Positions 46,262 to 55,090 are shown, numbered from the stretch's first letter. The stretch: 64,000 nt of DNA from Agromyces salentinus (GCF_009749395.1 NZ_WBIR01000002.1:248001-312000), one strand, 5' to 3'. Notes: generated by a model not told the origin, from the sequence alone. Made by a program: numbers and translations.

Positions 46262-49200
46262 CTACAGCGGACGGACGACCACGAGGAGGTCCCCTGCCTC
46301 CACCTGCTGGGTCTTCGGGATCGCGACGCGCTCGATCACGCCCGCGATCGGCGAGGTGATCGCGGCCTCCATCTTCATGGCCTCGATGCTCGCGACGCTC
46401 TGGCCGACGGCGATCTCGGTGCCGGGCTCGACCTGCAGCGTGACGACGCCGGAGAACGGCGCCGCGACGTGCCCTGGCTGGGAGGCGTCGGCCTTCTCGG
46501 CTGCGCGCGAGTCGACCTCGATGCTCCGATCGCGGACGAAGACGGGACGGAGCTGGCCGTTGAGGATCGTCATGACGGTGCGCATGCCCTTGTCATCGGC
46601 CTCGCCGATCGCCTCGAGTCCGGCGTAGAGGCGAACCCCTCGATCGATCTCGACGACATGCTCGGAACCCTGTCGCAGCCCGTAGAGGTAGTCGAGGGTG
46701 TCGACCGCGGAGAGATCGCCGAAGAGCTCCCTGATCTGCTCGAACTGCCTGGTCGGCGCCGGGAACAGGAGGTTGTTGAGCATCGCACGTCGCTCGAGGC
46801 TCTCGCCGTCGAGCGCGCTGCGCTGCTCAGGGGTCAGCTCGGTGACCCCGATGCGGATGTCGCGCCCGGCGAGCACCTTGGTGCGGAACGGCTCGGGCCA
46901 ACCGCCCGGCAGGTCGCCGAGCTCGCCGGCCATGAAGCCGACGACCGAATCGGGGACGTCGTACTTCTCGGGGTTCGCGGCGAAGTCGGCCGGATCCGCT
47001 TTGACCGCGGCGAGGTGCAGGGCGAGATCGCCGACGACCTTCGAGGATGGCGTCACCTTCGGCACGCGCCCGAGGATCTCGTTCGCCGCGGCGTACATGT
47101 CCTCGATGAGCTCGAAGTCGTCGGCGAGTCCGAGGGCGATCGCCTGCTGGCGCAGGTTCGAGAGCTGGCCGCCGGGGATCTCGTGGTGGTACACGCGGCC
47201 CGTGGGGCCCGGGAGACCCGACTCGAACGGCTTGTAGATGCGGCGCACGGCCTCCCAGTAGGGCTCGAGGTCGGCGACGGCCTGCAGGGAGATCCCGGTG
47301 TCGCGTTCGGTGTGTGCGAGGGCCGCGACCAGCGAGGACGCCGACGGCTGACTCGTCGTGCCCGCCATGGGCGCGCTCGCGACGTCGACCGCGTCGACTC
47401 CGGCACGGCTCGCCGCGAGGAGGGTCGCGAGCTGGCCGCCCGCGGTGTCGTGCGTGTGCAGGTGCACCGGCAGGTCGAACCGCTCCCGGAGCGCGGCGAC
47501 CAGCTTCTCGGCGGCCGCCGGGCGGAGGAGGCCGGCCATGTCCTTGATGGCGAGGATGTGCGCGCCCGCGTCGACGATCTGGTCGGCGAGGCCGAGGTAG
47601 TAGTCGAGCGTGTAGAGGTCCTCGGCGGGATCGAGGAGGTCCCCCGTGTAGCAGAGCGCGACCTCGGCGACGGCGGTGCCGGTCGCCAGCACGGCGTCGA
47701 TGGCGGGCCGCATCTGGTTCACGTCGTTCAGGGCGTCGAAGATGCGGAAGATGTCGACACCGGTCGCTGCCGCCTCGCGGACGAACGCATCGGTGACCTC
47801 GGTCGGGTAGGGCGTGTATCCCACCGTGTTGCGGCCGCGAAGGAGCATCTGGATCGCCACGTTCGGCAGCGCCGCACGGAGCGACGCAAGCCGCTCCCAC
47901 GGGTCCTCGCCGAGGAAGCGGAGCGCGACGTCGTACGTCGCGCCGCCCCACGCCTCCACCGAGAGCAGCTCGGGCGTCAGCCGCGCCACGTACGGCGCGA
48001 CCGCGACCAGGTCCTTCGTGCGCACGCGCGTCGCGAGCAGCGACTGGTGCGCATCGCGGAAGGTCGTGTCGGTGACGGCGAGCGGCGTCTGCGAGCGGAG
48101 CTCCGCGGCGAAGCCGGCGGGGCCGAGCTCGAGGAGGCGCTGCCTGGATTTGGCGGGCGCCGGCGCGGCGAGATCGAGCTTGGGAAGCTTCTCCGTGGGA
48201 CTCACCTTGGTGGGCGCCGCCCCGTTCGGCTGGTTGACCGTGACGTCGGCCAGCCAGTTGAGGATCTTGGTTCCGCGGTCCTTGGACACGCGACCGCGCA
48301 CCAGCTGGGGACGTTCGTCGATGAAGGAGGTGCTGAGGTCGCCCGCGACGAAGGCCGGGTCGTCGAGCACGGCCTGCAGGAAAGAGATGTTCGTCGAGAC
48401 GCCGCGGATGCGGAACTCGGCGAGGGCGCGCCTGGACCTCGCCACGGCCGACGGGTAGTCGCGGGCGCGACACGTCAGCTTGGCGAGCATGGAGTCGAAG
48501 TGCGGGCTGATCTGCGCACCCGGGTTCACGGTGCCGCCGTCGAGGCGGATGCCGGCGCCGCCCGGCGAGCGGTAGGTCGTGATCTTGCCGGTGTCGGGCC
48601 GGAAGCCCGCCGTCGGGTCCTCCGTCGTGATACGGGTCTGCAGTGCGGCACCGCGCAGGCGGATGTCGCCCTGCTGGAGCCCGAGCTCGGCGAGCGTCTC
48701 ACCGGCGGCGATGCGCATCTGCGACACGACGAGGTCGACGTCGGTGACCTCCTCGGTGACCGTGTGCTCGACCTGGATGCGCGGGTTCATCTCGATGAAG
48801 ACGTGCTCACCGGCTCGCTCGCCCGCCGTGTCGAGCAGGAACTCGACCGTGCCGGCGTTCACGTAGCCGATCGACCGGGCGAAGGCGATCGCATCGCGGT
48901 ACAGCGCCTGCCGCACGTCGTCGGAGAGGTTCGGGGCGGGCGCGATCTCGATGACCTTCTGGTGGCGCCGCTGCACCGAGCAGTCGCGCTCGAACAGGTG
49001 CACCGTCTCGCCCGTGGCATCCGCGAGGATCTGGACCTCGATGTGGCGCGGCCGCAGCACCGCCTGCTCGAGGAACATGGTCGGGTCCCCGAAGGCGCTG
49101 TCGGCCTCGCGCATCGCCTCCTCGAGCGACCCGCGGAGCTCGTCCTTCGTGTTCACCCGGCGCATGCCGCGACCGCCGCCGCCGGCGACCGCCTTCGCGA

Positions 49201-49666
49201 AGATCGGGAAGCCGATCTCGTCGGCCTGGGCGACCAGGGCCTCGATGTCGCGCGAGGGCGGCGTGGACTTGAGGACCGGCACGCCGGCCGCGATCGCGTG
49301 CTCCTTGGCGGTGACCTTGTTGCCCGCCATCTCGAGCACGTCCTTCTTCGGGCCGATGAACGTGATGCCCGCGGCCTCGGCCGCCTCGGCGAGTTCGGGG
49401 TTCTCGGAGAGGAATCCGTAGCCCGGGTAGATGGCGTCGGCGCCGGACTCGCGGGCGACCCTGATGATCTCGGAGACGTCGAGGTAGGCGCGCACCGGGT
49501 GGCCCGGTTCGCCGATCTGGTAGGCCTCGTCCGCCTTCAGCCGGTGGAGCGAGTTGCGGTCCTCGAAGGGATAGACCGCAACCGTCTTCGCACCGAGTTC
49601 GACGGCCGCGCGGAACGCTCGAATGGCGATCTCACCGCGATTGGCAACCAGAATCTTCGAGAACAT
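46262..49666 (-). CDS. pyc: Pyruvate carboxylase
   Basis: 1134 residues from the ATG at 49666 (MFSKILVANRGEIAIRAFRA). Biotin carboxylase domain over about residues 1-450 (EHAIAAGVPVL, GGGGRGMR, FIEMNPRIQVEHTVTEEV), carboxyltransferase domain from about 530 (FRDAHQSLLATR, with RNTVGYTPYP), and C-terminal biotinyl domain with EAMKMEAA, whose Lys carries biotin. It carboxylates pyruvate to oxaloacetate to refill the TCA cycle. An AAAGG ribosome site precedes the start. Confidence 0.98.
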   Translation of the reverse strand: MFSKILVANRGEIAIRAFRAAVELGAKTVAVYPFEDRNSLHRLKADEAYQIGEPGHPVRAYLDVSEIIRVARESGADAIYPGYGFLSENPELAEAAEAAGITFIGPKKDVLEMAGNKVTAKEHAIAAGVPVLKSTPPSRDIEALVAQADEIGFPIFAKAVAGGGGRGMRRVNTKDELRGSLEEAMREADSAFGDPTMFLEQAVLRPRHIEVQILADATGETVHLFERDCSVQRRHQKVIEIAPAPNLSDDVRQALYRDAIAFARSIGYVNAGTVEFLLDTAGERAGEHVFIEMNPRIQVEHTVTEEVTDVDLVVSQMRIAAGETLAELGLQQGDIRLRGAALQTRITTEDPTAGFRPDTGKITTYRSPGGAGIRLDGGTVNPGAQISPHFDSMLAKLTCRARDYPSAVARSRRALAEFRIRGVSTNISFLQAVLDDPAFVAGDLSTSFIDERPQLVRGRVSKDRGTKILNWLADVTVNQPNGAAPTKVSPTEKLPKLDLAAPAPAKSRQRLLELGPAGFAAELRSQTPLAVTDTTFRDAHQSLLATRVRTKDLVAVAPYVARLTPELLSVEAWGGATYDVALRFLGEDPWERLASLRAALPNVAIQMLLRGRNTVGYTPYPTEVTDAFVREAAATGVDIFRIFDALNDVNQMRPAIDAVLATGTAVAEVALCYTGDLLDPAEDLYTLDYYLGLADQIVDAGAHILAIKDMAGLLRPAAAEKLVAALRERFDLPVHLHTHDTAGGQLATLLAASRAGVDAVDVASAPMAGTTSQPSASSLVAALAHTERDTGISLQAVADLEPYWEAVRRIYKPFESGLPGPTGRVYHHEIPGGQLSNLRQQAIALGLADDFELIEDMYAAANEILGRVPKVTPSSKVVGDLALHLAAVKADPADFAANPEKYDVPDSVVGFMAGELGDLPGGWPEPFRTKVLAGRDIRIGVTELTPEQRSALDGESLERRAMLNNLLFPAPTRQFEQIRELFGDLSAVDTLDYLYGLRQGSEHVVEIDRGVRLYAGLEAIGEADDKGMRTVMTILNGQLRPVFVRDRSIEVDSRAAEKADASQPGHVAAPFSGVVTLQVEPGTEIAVGQSVASIEAMKMEAAITSPIAGVIERVAIPKTQQVEAGDLLVVVRPL

Positions 49667-49729
49667 GCAGGCCTTTCGTGAGAGGGGTTCCGCACAGCGA
49701 ACGTTTAGGTTTCGCCCAAGCAATAGAGG

Positions 49730-49735
49730 TAGCGT
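49730..49735 (+). promoter_or_regulatory. Candidate -10 hexamer TAGCGT of the parA-type gene
   Basis: TAGCGT ends eight bases before the GTG at 49744 in the 77-base gap from divergent pyc. No ribosome site is seen, so a leaderless transcript is likely. Confidence 0.4.
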
Positions 49736-49743
49736 ATCTGTTC

Positions 49744-50577
49744 GTGCACGTACTCAGCGTCAGTTCCCTCAAGGGCGGTGTCGGCAAGACGACCGTCACC
49801 CTCGGACTGGCGTCGGCGGCGTTCGCCCGCGGCGTCCGGACCCTCGTCGTCGACCTCGATCCGCAGTCCGACGTGTCGACCGGCATGGACATCCAGGTCG
49901 CCGGCCACCTCAACGTCGCCGACGTCCTCGCCTCTCCCAAGGAGAAGATCGTCCGTTCGGCGATCGCCCCGAGCGGGTGGGCCCGTTCCAACCCGCAGTC
50001 GACGATCGACGTGATGATCGGCAGCCCGTCCGCGATCAACTTCGACGGACCGCACCCGTCGATCCGCGACATCTGGAAGCTCGAGGAGGCGCTCGCGAAC
50101 GTCGAGGCCGACTACGAGCTCGTCCTCATCGACTGCGCCCCGTCGCTGAATGCCCTGACGCGCACCGCGTGGGCGGCGAGCGACCGCGTCGCCGTCGTCA
50201 CGGAGCCCGGCCTGTTCTCGGTCGCCGCGGCCGACCGCGCCCTGCGGGCGATCGAGGAGATCCGTCGGGGTCTCTCCCCCCGTCTCCAGCCGCTCGGCAT
50301 CATCGTGAACCGTGCGCGGGTCCAGTCGTTGGAGCACCAGTTCCGCATCAAGGAGCTCCGCGACATGTTCGGCCCCCTCGTGCTCTCGCCCCAGCTGCCC
50401 GAGCGCACGTCGCTCCAGCAGGCGCAGGGCGCCGCGAAGCCGTTGCACATGTGGCCCGGCGAGAGTGCCGAGGAGATGTCGGCCAACTTCGACCAGCTCC
50501 TCGAGCGCGTGCTGCGCACCGCTCGCATCGGCGAGTTCTCCAACGCTCCGCTCGAGATCGAGACGCCGACGCGCTGA
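49744..50577 (+). CDS. ParA-family ATPase
   Basis: 277 residues from the GTG at 49744 (MHVLSVSSLKGGVGKTT); the frame extends upstream without family similarity. Deviant Walker A KGGVGKT is at residues 10-16, with VVDLDPQSDVSTGMD and VLIDCAPSLNALTRTAW following. It lacks an N-terminal DNA-binding tail and no parB gene or parS-like repeat is adjacent, so it is an orphan ParA. It may position a cellular cargo; identity of the cargo is unknown. Divergent from pyc. Confidence 0.85.
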   Translation: MHVLSVSSLKGGVGKTTVTLGLASAAFARGVRTLVVDLDPQSDVSTGMDIQVAGHLNVADVLASPKEKIVRSAIAPSGWARSNPQSTIDVMIGSPSAINFDGPHPSIRDIWKLEEALANVEADYELVLIDCAPSLNALTRTAWAASDRVAVVTEPGLFSVAAADRALRAIEEIRRGLSPRLQPLGIIVNRARVQSLEHQFRIKELRDMFGPLVLSPQLPERTSLQQAQGAAKPLHMWPGESAEEMSANFDQLLERVLRTARIGEFSNAPLEIETPTR

Positions 50578-50704
50578 CGCGAACCCGTCGATCGACCCGA
50601 CGGCCTCGCCTCGGCACGGGTGAACGCGTCACCGTGAACCGGGATGCGCCTGTTCGCGCCGACGACGGCGCAAGGGCACCGGCAGCGTGCGAACCTCGCG
50701 CGCG

Positions 50705-51259
50705 TCAGGAGATGCGGCGGCTCTTCTCACCGCGTCGCGCGGCGAGCTCGTCCATGGGGTCGGCCGGATGCGTGTCGAGCTCGACGAGTGAGTTCTCGAC
50801 CTCGCGGAGGACCTTGCCGACCGCGATGCCGAAGACGCCCTGGCCGCGGTTGACGAGGTCGATGACCTCGTCATCGGAGGTGCAGAGGTACACGCTCGCG
50901 CCGTCGCTCATGAGCGTGGTCTGCGCGAGGTCGCGAATGCCCGACTCCCGAAGCTGGGTCACCGCCGTGCGGATCTGCTGCAGGGAGATGCCCGTGTCGA
51001 GCAGGCGCTTGACGAGCTTCAGGACGAGGATGTCCCGGAACCCGTAGAGCCGCTGGGAACCGGAGCCCGCGGCCCCGCGCACGGTGGGTTCGACGAGTTG
51101 CGTGCGCGCCCAGTAGTCGAGTTGGCGATAGCTGATGCCGGCCGCGCGGGCAGCGACGGCCCCGCGGTATCCGGTGCCGTCCTCGTGCTCGGGCATGCCG
51201 TCGGTGAAGAGGAGTCCGAGGTCGTAGCGGTCGCGCGCGCTCCGGTCGAGCTCACTCAT
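50705..51259 (-). CDS. MerR-family transcriptional regulator (Rv1830-like)
   Basis: 184 residues. N-terminal winged helix-turn-helix at about residues 30-105 (YRGAVAARAAGISYRQLDYWARTQLVEPTVRGAAGSGSQRLYGFRDILVLKLVKRLLDTGISLQQIRTAV), then a small domain with SDGASVYLCTSDDEVIDLVNRGQGVFGIAVGKVL. Gene order and this C-terminal block match Rv1830 of mycobacteria, part of the GarA-FtsR neighbourhood. Target genes are unknown. Confidence 0.88.
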   Translation of the reverse strand: MSELDRSARDRYDLGLLFTDGMPEHEDGTGYRGAVAARAAGISYRQLDYWARTQLVEPTVRGAAGSGSQRLYGFRDILVLKLVKRLLDTGISLQQIRTAVTQLRESGIRDLAQTTLMSDGASVYLCTSDDEVIDLVNRGQGVFGIAVGKVLREVENSLVELDTHPADPMDELAARRGEKSRRIS

Positions 51260-51384
51260 GCGATCCCCTCACTTTCGGCCCCTCACCCCGACGGGGCATC
51301 GTCCACGCTACCGAGCCGACCGGGTCGAACCAAACACATCGGGCCGAACGTCACGGCGTGTCGCGCGTCGGATGCGTCGGGCGC

Positions 51385-52074
51385 TCAGCGCACGAGCTTG
51401 GCGAGGGCCGTGCGCACCGCTTCGGCGCGCACGGTGTCGAGCTGTGCGGCGAGTTCCGCCGCTCGCTCGGACACGCGCGCCTTGCCCGCGGCGTCGGGTC
51501 GGCGGGAGGGCGCGAGCGCCCGGTCGATCAGGGCGGCGTCGCGCTCGGCGGCCGCCCGGAGGCTGCGGAGGTGCCGCGGCTCGATGCCGACCTCCCGGAG
51601 CGCGGCCAGGGCCTTCAACACGCCGAGCGCCTCGTCGTCGTAGGGCTCGGCCGACGAGATGAGCGAGGCGGCGACGGCCTCGTCGAGGAGTCCCCGCGGC
51701 GCGCGGGCTGCCGAGATCAGTTCGTCGCGGGCGAATCGCCGTGCGCCGAGGAACCCTCGCGCGTCGGTGGCTCCCGGCAGCGTCGGGGTGCCGCCGTCGT
51801 CGATCGCCTCGAGGTGGGCACGGATCACCTTGAGCGGGAGGTAGTGGTCGCGCTGCATCGAGAGCACCAGGGTGATGCGTTCGACGTCGGCGCTGGAGAA
51901 CTTGCGATAGCCGGCGGCCGTGCGCGCCGGGAACACGAGTCGCTGCTCCTCGAGGAAGCGGAGTTTCGACGGCGTCAGGTCGGGGAACTCCGGCTGCAGC
52001 CGCGCGAGAACCTGACCGATGCCGAGCAATGGGGCCTGGCCGCTCGCCTGCGTGTGGGCGGCGTGGCCCGCCAC
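51385..52074 (-). CDS. ftsR: MerR-family regulator FtsR
   Basis: 229 residues from a GTG whose G is also the last base of the upstream TAG (TAGTG). Helix-turn-helix near residues 15-85 (LGIGQVLARLQPEFPDLTPSKLRFLEEQRLVFPARTAAGYRKFSSADVERITLVLSMQRDHYLPL). The match is to the Rv1828/FtsR family, which in corynebacteria activates ftsZ transcription; ftsZ is at 17477-18673 here. It lies directly downstream of the FHA gene and is probably co-translated with it. Confidence 0.88.
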   Translation of the reverse strand: MAGHAAHTQASGQAPLLGIGQVLARLQPEFPDLTPSKLRFLEEQRLVFPARTAAGYRKFSSADVERITLVLSMQRDHYLPLKVIRAHLEAIDDGGTPTLPGATDARGFLGARRFARDELISAARAPRGLLDEAVAASLISSAEPYDDEALGVLKALAALREVGIEPRHLRSLRAAAERDAALIDRALAPSRRPDAAGKARVSERAAELAAQLDTVRAEAVRTALAKLVR

Positions 52075-52583
52075 TAGCTGCTCGCCAGCGGCGCCAGGTC
52101 GCGGCGCGATGCGTAGAAGGTCAGCCGGAACTTTCCGATCTGCACCTCTGCGCCGTCGCTGAGCAGGGCGGTCTCGATGCGGACCCCGTCGAAGTACGTG
52201 CCGTTCAGCGATGCGAGGTCCTTCACCTCGAACGCGGTGCGGTGGCGGTGGAACTCGGCGTGACGGCGCGACACCGTCACGTCGTCGAGGAAGATGTCCG
52301 CATCGGGGTGCCGCCCCACGGTGGTCACATCCGTGTCGAGGAGGAATCGAGCCCCGCTGTTGGGGCCGCGGCGCACGATGAGCAGCGCCGACCCGGACGG
52401 CAGCGCCGCGATCGCCTCCTGCTCCTCAGCCGTGATGTCGGCATCGACGAGCGAGAGCTGCGCCGCAGCCTCCCGGCTGAAGCCGATGGTCGTGCCGGCG
52501 GTGTTGCTGTCGCCGAACTCGCCGCTTGCCGCCGTACGGTCGCCCTCAGCGCCGCCTGCCTGTGTCATGTCGGTCTCCGCCAC
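52074..52583 (-). CDS. garA: FHA-domain regulator GarA/OdhI-like
   Basis: 169 residues from the GTG at 52583, chosen because GGGAGG precedes it; the frame stays open upstream over the neighbouring gene. FHA domain at about residues 65-155 with phosphothreonine-binding residues in GRHPDADIF (90-98), VSRRHAEF (104-111) and SLNGTYFDG (125-133). GarA and OdhI bind 2-oxoglutarate dehydrogenase and glutamate enzymes, switched by PknB/PknG-type phosphorylation of an N-terminal ETTS motif. Here the N-terminus has TTIGF near residue 31, not a clear ETTS, so the switch site needs care. Confidence 0.88.
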   Translation of the reverse strand: MAETDMTQAGGAEGDRTAASGEFGDSNTAGTTIGFSREAAAQLSLVDADITAEEQEAIAALPSGSALLIVRRGPNSGARFLLDTDVTTVGRHPDADIFLDDVTVSRRHAEFHRHRTAFEVKDLASLNGTYFDGVRIETALLSDGAEVQIGKFRLTFYASRRDLAPLASS

Positions 52584-52584
52584 G

Positions 52585-53208
52585 CTAGCCTCCCTGTTCA
52601 AGCGTATCCGATCGCGACTCATCCGACACCCGCGGAATTCGGATGACTCGTGCCGTCTCGATCGCATAGATGATGCCCGCCCACCAGTAGAGGAAGGCGC
52701 CCCAGATCGTGATGGCCCATCCGATCGGCGCGCTCACCGGCTGCACTGCCGGGAACGCGAGGCCGAGCATGATGACCGGAAGGCCGAAGAACAGGGCGAA
52801 CGTGGCGACCTTGCCGAGCTGGTGCACCGGCAGCGGGCCGAAGCCGTGGTTGGCGAGGACGATGCCGAGCACCAGCAGGAAGACGTCGCGGGAGACGATG
52901 ACGATGACGATCCACCACGGGACGAGGGAGTTCGCGGCCAGGCCGACCAGCGCCGCGAAGATGTAGAGGCGGTCGGCGGCCGGGTCGAGGAGCTGCCCGA
53001 GCCGGGTGATCTGGCCGAGGCGCCGCGCGAGGTATCCGTCGAGCAGGTCGGTGAGGCTCGCGACGACGAGGATCACGAGCGCGAGGACGTAGGCGCCGGC
53101 CACGACGGCCATGAGGAACGGTGGGACCAGCAGGAGCCGCAGCATGCTGAGCAGGTTCGGGATCGTCCAGATCTCCGTCCCGACCGCCCCCGCGCTCCGC
53201 CCAGCCAC
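52585..53208 (-). CDS. CDP-alcohol phosphatidyltransferase (PgsA-like)
   Basis: 207 residues with about five hydrophobic helices and the full family signature D-x2-DG-x2-AR-x8-G-x3-D-x3-D (DLLDGYLARRLGQITRLGQLLDPAADR). Phosphatidylglycerophosphate synthase or cardiolipin synthase are the most likely activities. A GTG at 53208 has a leaderless-type TAGGAT promoter. The stop is one base before the garA start, so lipid synthesis and the GarA gene share a transcript. Confidence 0.9.
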   Translation of the reverse strand: MAGRSAGAVGTEIWTIPNLLSMLRLLLVPPFLMAVVAGAYVLALVILVVASLTDLLDGYLARRLGQITRLGQLLDPAADRLYIFAALVGLAANSLVPWWIVIVIVSRDVFLLVLGIVLANHGFGPLPVHQLGKVATFALFFGLPVIMLGLAFPAVQPVSAPIGWAITIWGAFLYWWAGIIYAIETARVIRIPRVSDESRSDTLEQGG

Positions 53209-53214
53209 GATTCG

Positions 53215-53234
53215 ATCCTATCGACCCATAGAAT
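53215..53234. promoter_or_regulatory. Back-to-back leaderless -10 hexamers
   Basis: Minus-strand TAGGAT (53215-53220) lies six bases before the GTG of the phosphatidyltransferase gene; plus-strand TAGAAT (53229-53234) lies six bases before the ATG of the DUF1295 gene. The whole intergenic region is 32 bases, so each -35 region must fall at or inside the other gene. Confidence 0.6.
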
Positions 53235-53240
53235 CCAGCC

Positions 53241-54086
53241 ATGACTCCCCTCGCCGTGTGTCTCGTGCTCTGCGCCGTGATCACCGCCGCCACTTGGATC
53301 CTCTCCGTCGTCACCCGCGAGTACTCCTGGGTCGATCGCATCTGGTCCATCGCTCCGGTCGCCTACGTCTGGGTGTTCGCCGTGGCGAGCGGGTACGACG
53401 CCCGCCTCGTGCTCATGGCCGTGCTGGTGAGCGCCTGGGGCGCGCGGCTGACGTTCAACTTCGCCCGCAAGGGCGGATACCGGCCGGGCGGCGAGGACTA
53501 CCGCTGGGCGGTCCTGCGGGAGCGGATGCCGCGGCCGGCCTTCGCGGCCTTCAACCTGTTCTTCATCTCGATCTACCAGAACGCGCTCATCCTGCTGTTC
53601 TGCCTGCCCGCCCTCACCGTGTTCGACTCCGCCCGCCCCGCGCTCGGCCCGTGGGACCTCGTCGTGTCGATCGTGTTCCTCGCGTTCCTCGTCGGCGAGA
53701 CGGTGGCCGACGAGCAGCAGTGGCGGTTCCACGAGTGGAAGGCCGCCGAGCGCGCCGCCGGACGCACGCCCTCCCCCGGCTTCCTGCAGACCGGCCTGTT
53801 CCGGGTGTCGCGGCATCCGAACTTCTTCTTCGAGCAGGCCCAGTGGTGGGTCTTCTACGCGTTCGCCGTGGTGGCCACCGGCGTGTGGCTGCACTGGAGC
53901 ATCGCGGGCGCGGTGCTGCTCACGCTGCTGTTCATGGGGTCGACCGTCTTCACGGAGTGGATCTCGCGCAGCAGGTACCCCGACTACGACGCGTACCGCG
54001 CGCGCACCTCGGCCATCGTGCCGTGGTTCCCGCGCCGCGGGGCCGAGGTCACGGCGACGACCGACCGCACCGCTGCGAGCGGTTGA
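53241..54086 (+). CDS. DUF1295-family membrane protein (steroid 5-alpha-reductase-like)
   Basis: 281 residues with six or seven hydrophobic helices. Signatures: SWVDRIWSIAPVAYVW, RLTFNFARKGGYRPGGEDYRW, DEQQWRFHEWKAA, and the C-terminal GLFRVSRHPNFFFEQAQWWVFY and FTEWISRSRYPDYDAYRARTSAIVPW. These define the DUF1295/ICMT-like family, whose His/Arg residues bind NADPH in relatives. Lipid or steroid reduction is possible; not established. Confidence 0.87.
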   Translation: MTPLAVCLVLCAVITAATWILSVVTREYSWVDRIWSIAPVAYVWVFAVASGYDARLVLMAVLVSAWGARLTFNFARKGGYRPGGEDYRWAVLRERMPRPAFAAFNLFFISIYQNALILLFCLPALTVFDSARPALGPWDLVVSIVFLAFLVGETVADEQQWRFHEWKAAERAAGRTPSPGFLQTGLFRVSRHPNFFFEQAQWWVFYAFAVVATGVWLHWSIAGAVLLTLLFMGSTVFTEWISRSRYPDYDAYRARTSAIVPWFPRRGAEVTATTDRTAASG

Positions 54087-54093
54087 CCCGGAC

Positions 54094-54543
54094 TCAGAGC
54101 CGGGCTCGCAGCGACGGCCACGCCTCACCGAAGCGGGGATGCAGCGGGAGCGCGTCGACCTCGCCGATGGGCACCCACGCCAGGGCGATGGACTCGGGGT
54201 CGCTGACGACCGGTTCGAACCTGCGCGAGGCGTCCGCGATGACCGTCGTGTACGACCAGTAGCCGAGGTCGAGCACGCTCGTGGCTCGTACGTCGAGCAC
54301 GTCGGCCGGCACTCCGGCCTCCTCGCCCGCCTCGCGGACGGCCGCCTCGAGCGGGCTCTCGTCCTCGTGGCGGGCCCCACCAGGCAGGCCCCACGTGCCG
54401 CCGAAGTGGCTCCACGTCGCGCGATGCTGCAGCAGGACCTCGCCGTCGGGGCTCACCACGAGCAGCCCGGCCGCACCGAAGCGACCCCAGTAGCGCGCCC
54501 CCTCGGGACCCTCGACCCAGCCGTCGCCGCTCGCTCCGCTCAT
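54094..54543 (-). CDS. NUDIX hydrolase
   Basis: 149 residues from the ATG at 54543 (MSGASGDGW); a GTG at 54561 is an alternative. NUDIX box G-x5-E-x7-REUxEExGU appears as GGARHEDESPLEAAVREAGEEAGV. The N-terminus has GPEGARYWGRFGAAGLLVVSPDGEVLLQHRA, common in actinobacterial members. Nucleoside diphosphate-X substrate not identified. Convergent with the DUF1295 gene, 7 bases apart. Confidence 0.88.
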   Translation of the reverse strand: MSGASGDGWVEGPEGARYWGRFGAAGLLVVSPDGEVLLQHRATWSHFGGTWGLPGGARHEDESPLEAAVREAGEEAGVPADVLDVRATSVLDLGYWSYTTVIADASRRFEPVVSDPESIALAWVPIGEVDALPLHPRFGEAWPSLRARL

Positions 54544-54577
54544 GCTCCCAGCATGCCGCACGGCACCGGATGCCCCG

Positions 54578-55084
54578 TCATGGGGCGACCTCCGGCGGTG
54601 CGATGGCGACGGCGAGGTCGTCGAGGAATCGGATGATGACCGCGCGCTGCGCCTCGTCGAAGGACTCGGCGACGCGCTGGAGTCGTTCGTGCATGCGACC
54701 GAGCGTGCGCCGGATGCGCTCGTGCGCGATCGGGAGCGTCTCCAGTTGCAGGACCCGCCGATCGGTCGGGTGCGGCCTGCGGGTCAGGTCGCCGCTCGCG
54801 ACGAGCCGGGCGACGACCTTCACCGTGGCGGCGGAGGTGATGCCGAGCTCGCGGGCGAGGCCCGCGCTGGTCGGGGCCCGCCCCGAGCGCTCCTCGCCGA
54901 TGATCCAGCGGAGGGCGGCGACATCCGTGTCCCCCATGTCCATGTCGGCCCGCAACCGGCGGCGCATCTCGGCCTCGGCCGCGCGGTGGCGGCGGACGGC
55001 GTCCAGGAGCGCCAGGGTCGAGGCATCGGCGGACTCGTACCAGTAGCGCTCCTCGTTCGAACTTTCGGTTGTTCCGGAGGGCAC
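54578..55084 (-). CDS. MarR-family regulator of the carotenoid operon (CrtR-like)
   Basis: 168 residues from a GTG with a leaderless-type TAGCAT promoter. Winged helix-turn-helix at about residues 50-110 (DTDVAALRWIIGEERSGRAPTSAGLARELGITSAATVKVVARLVASGDLTRRPHPTDRRVLQL). It is divergent from idi and the crt genes, like crtR of Corynebacterium glutamicum, where a MarR protein represses the crt operon and is released by isoprenoid diphosphates such as geranylgeranyl diphosphate. The same control is inferred here, using the palindrome at 55104-55126. Confidence 0.85.
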   Translation of the reverse strand: MPSGTTESSNEERYWYESADASTLALLDAVRRHRAAEAEMRRRLRADMDMGDTDVAALRWIIGEERSGRAPTSAGLARELGITSAATVKVVARLVASGDLTRRPHPTDRRVLQLETLPIAHERIRRTLGRMHERLQRVAESFDEAQRAVIIRFLDDLAVAIAPPEVAP

Positions 55085-55090
55085 AGCGCA

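Noticed and set aside
46058-49681. A plus-strand open frame of about 1200 codons opposite pyc
   Set aside because: Same reason: low-complexity antisense translation of the intact pyruvate carboxylase gene.
50656-50671. GCGCCG/CGGCGC hairpin between the convergent parA and merR genes
   Set aside because: Six-bp stem without a T tract; such stems are frequent by chance at this GC content.
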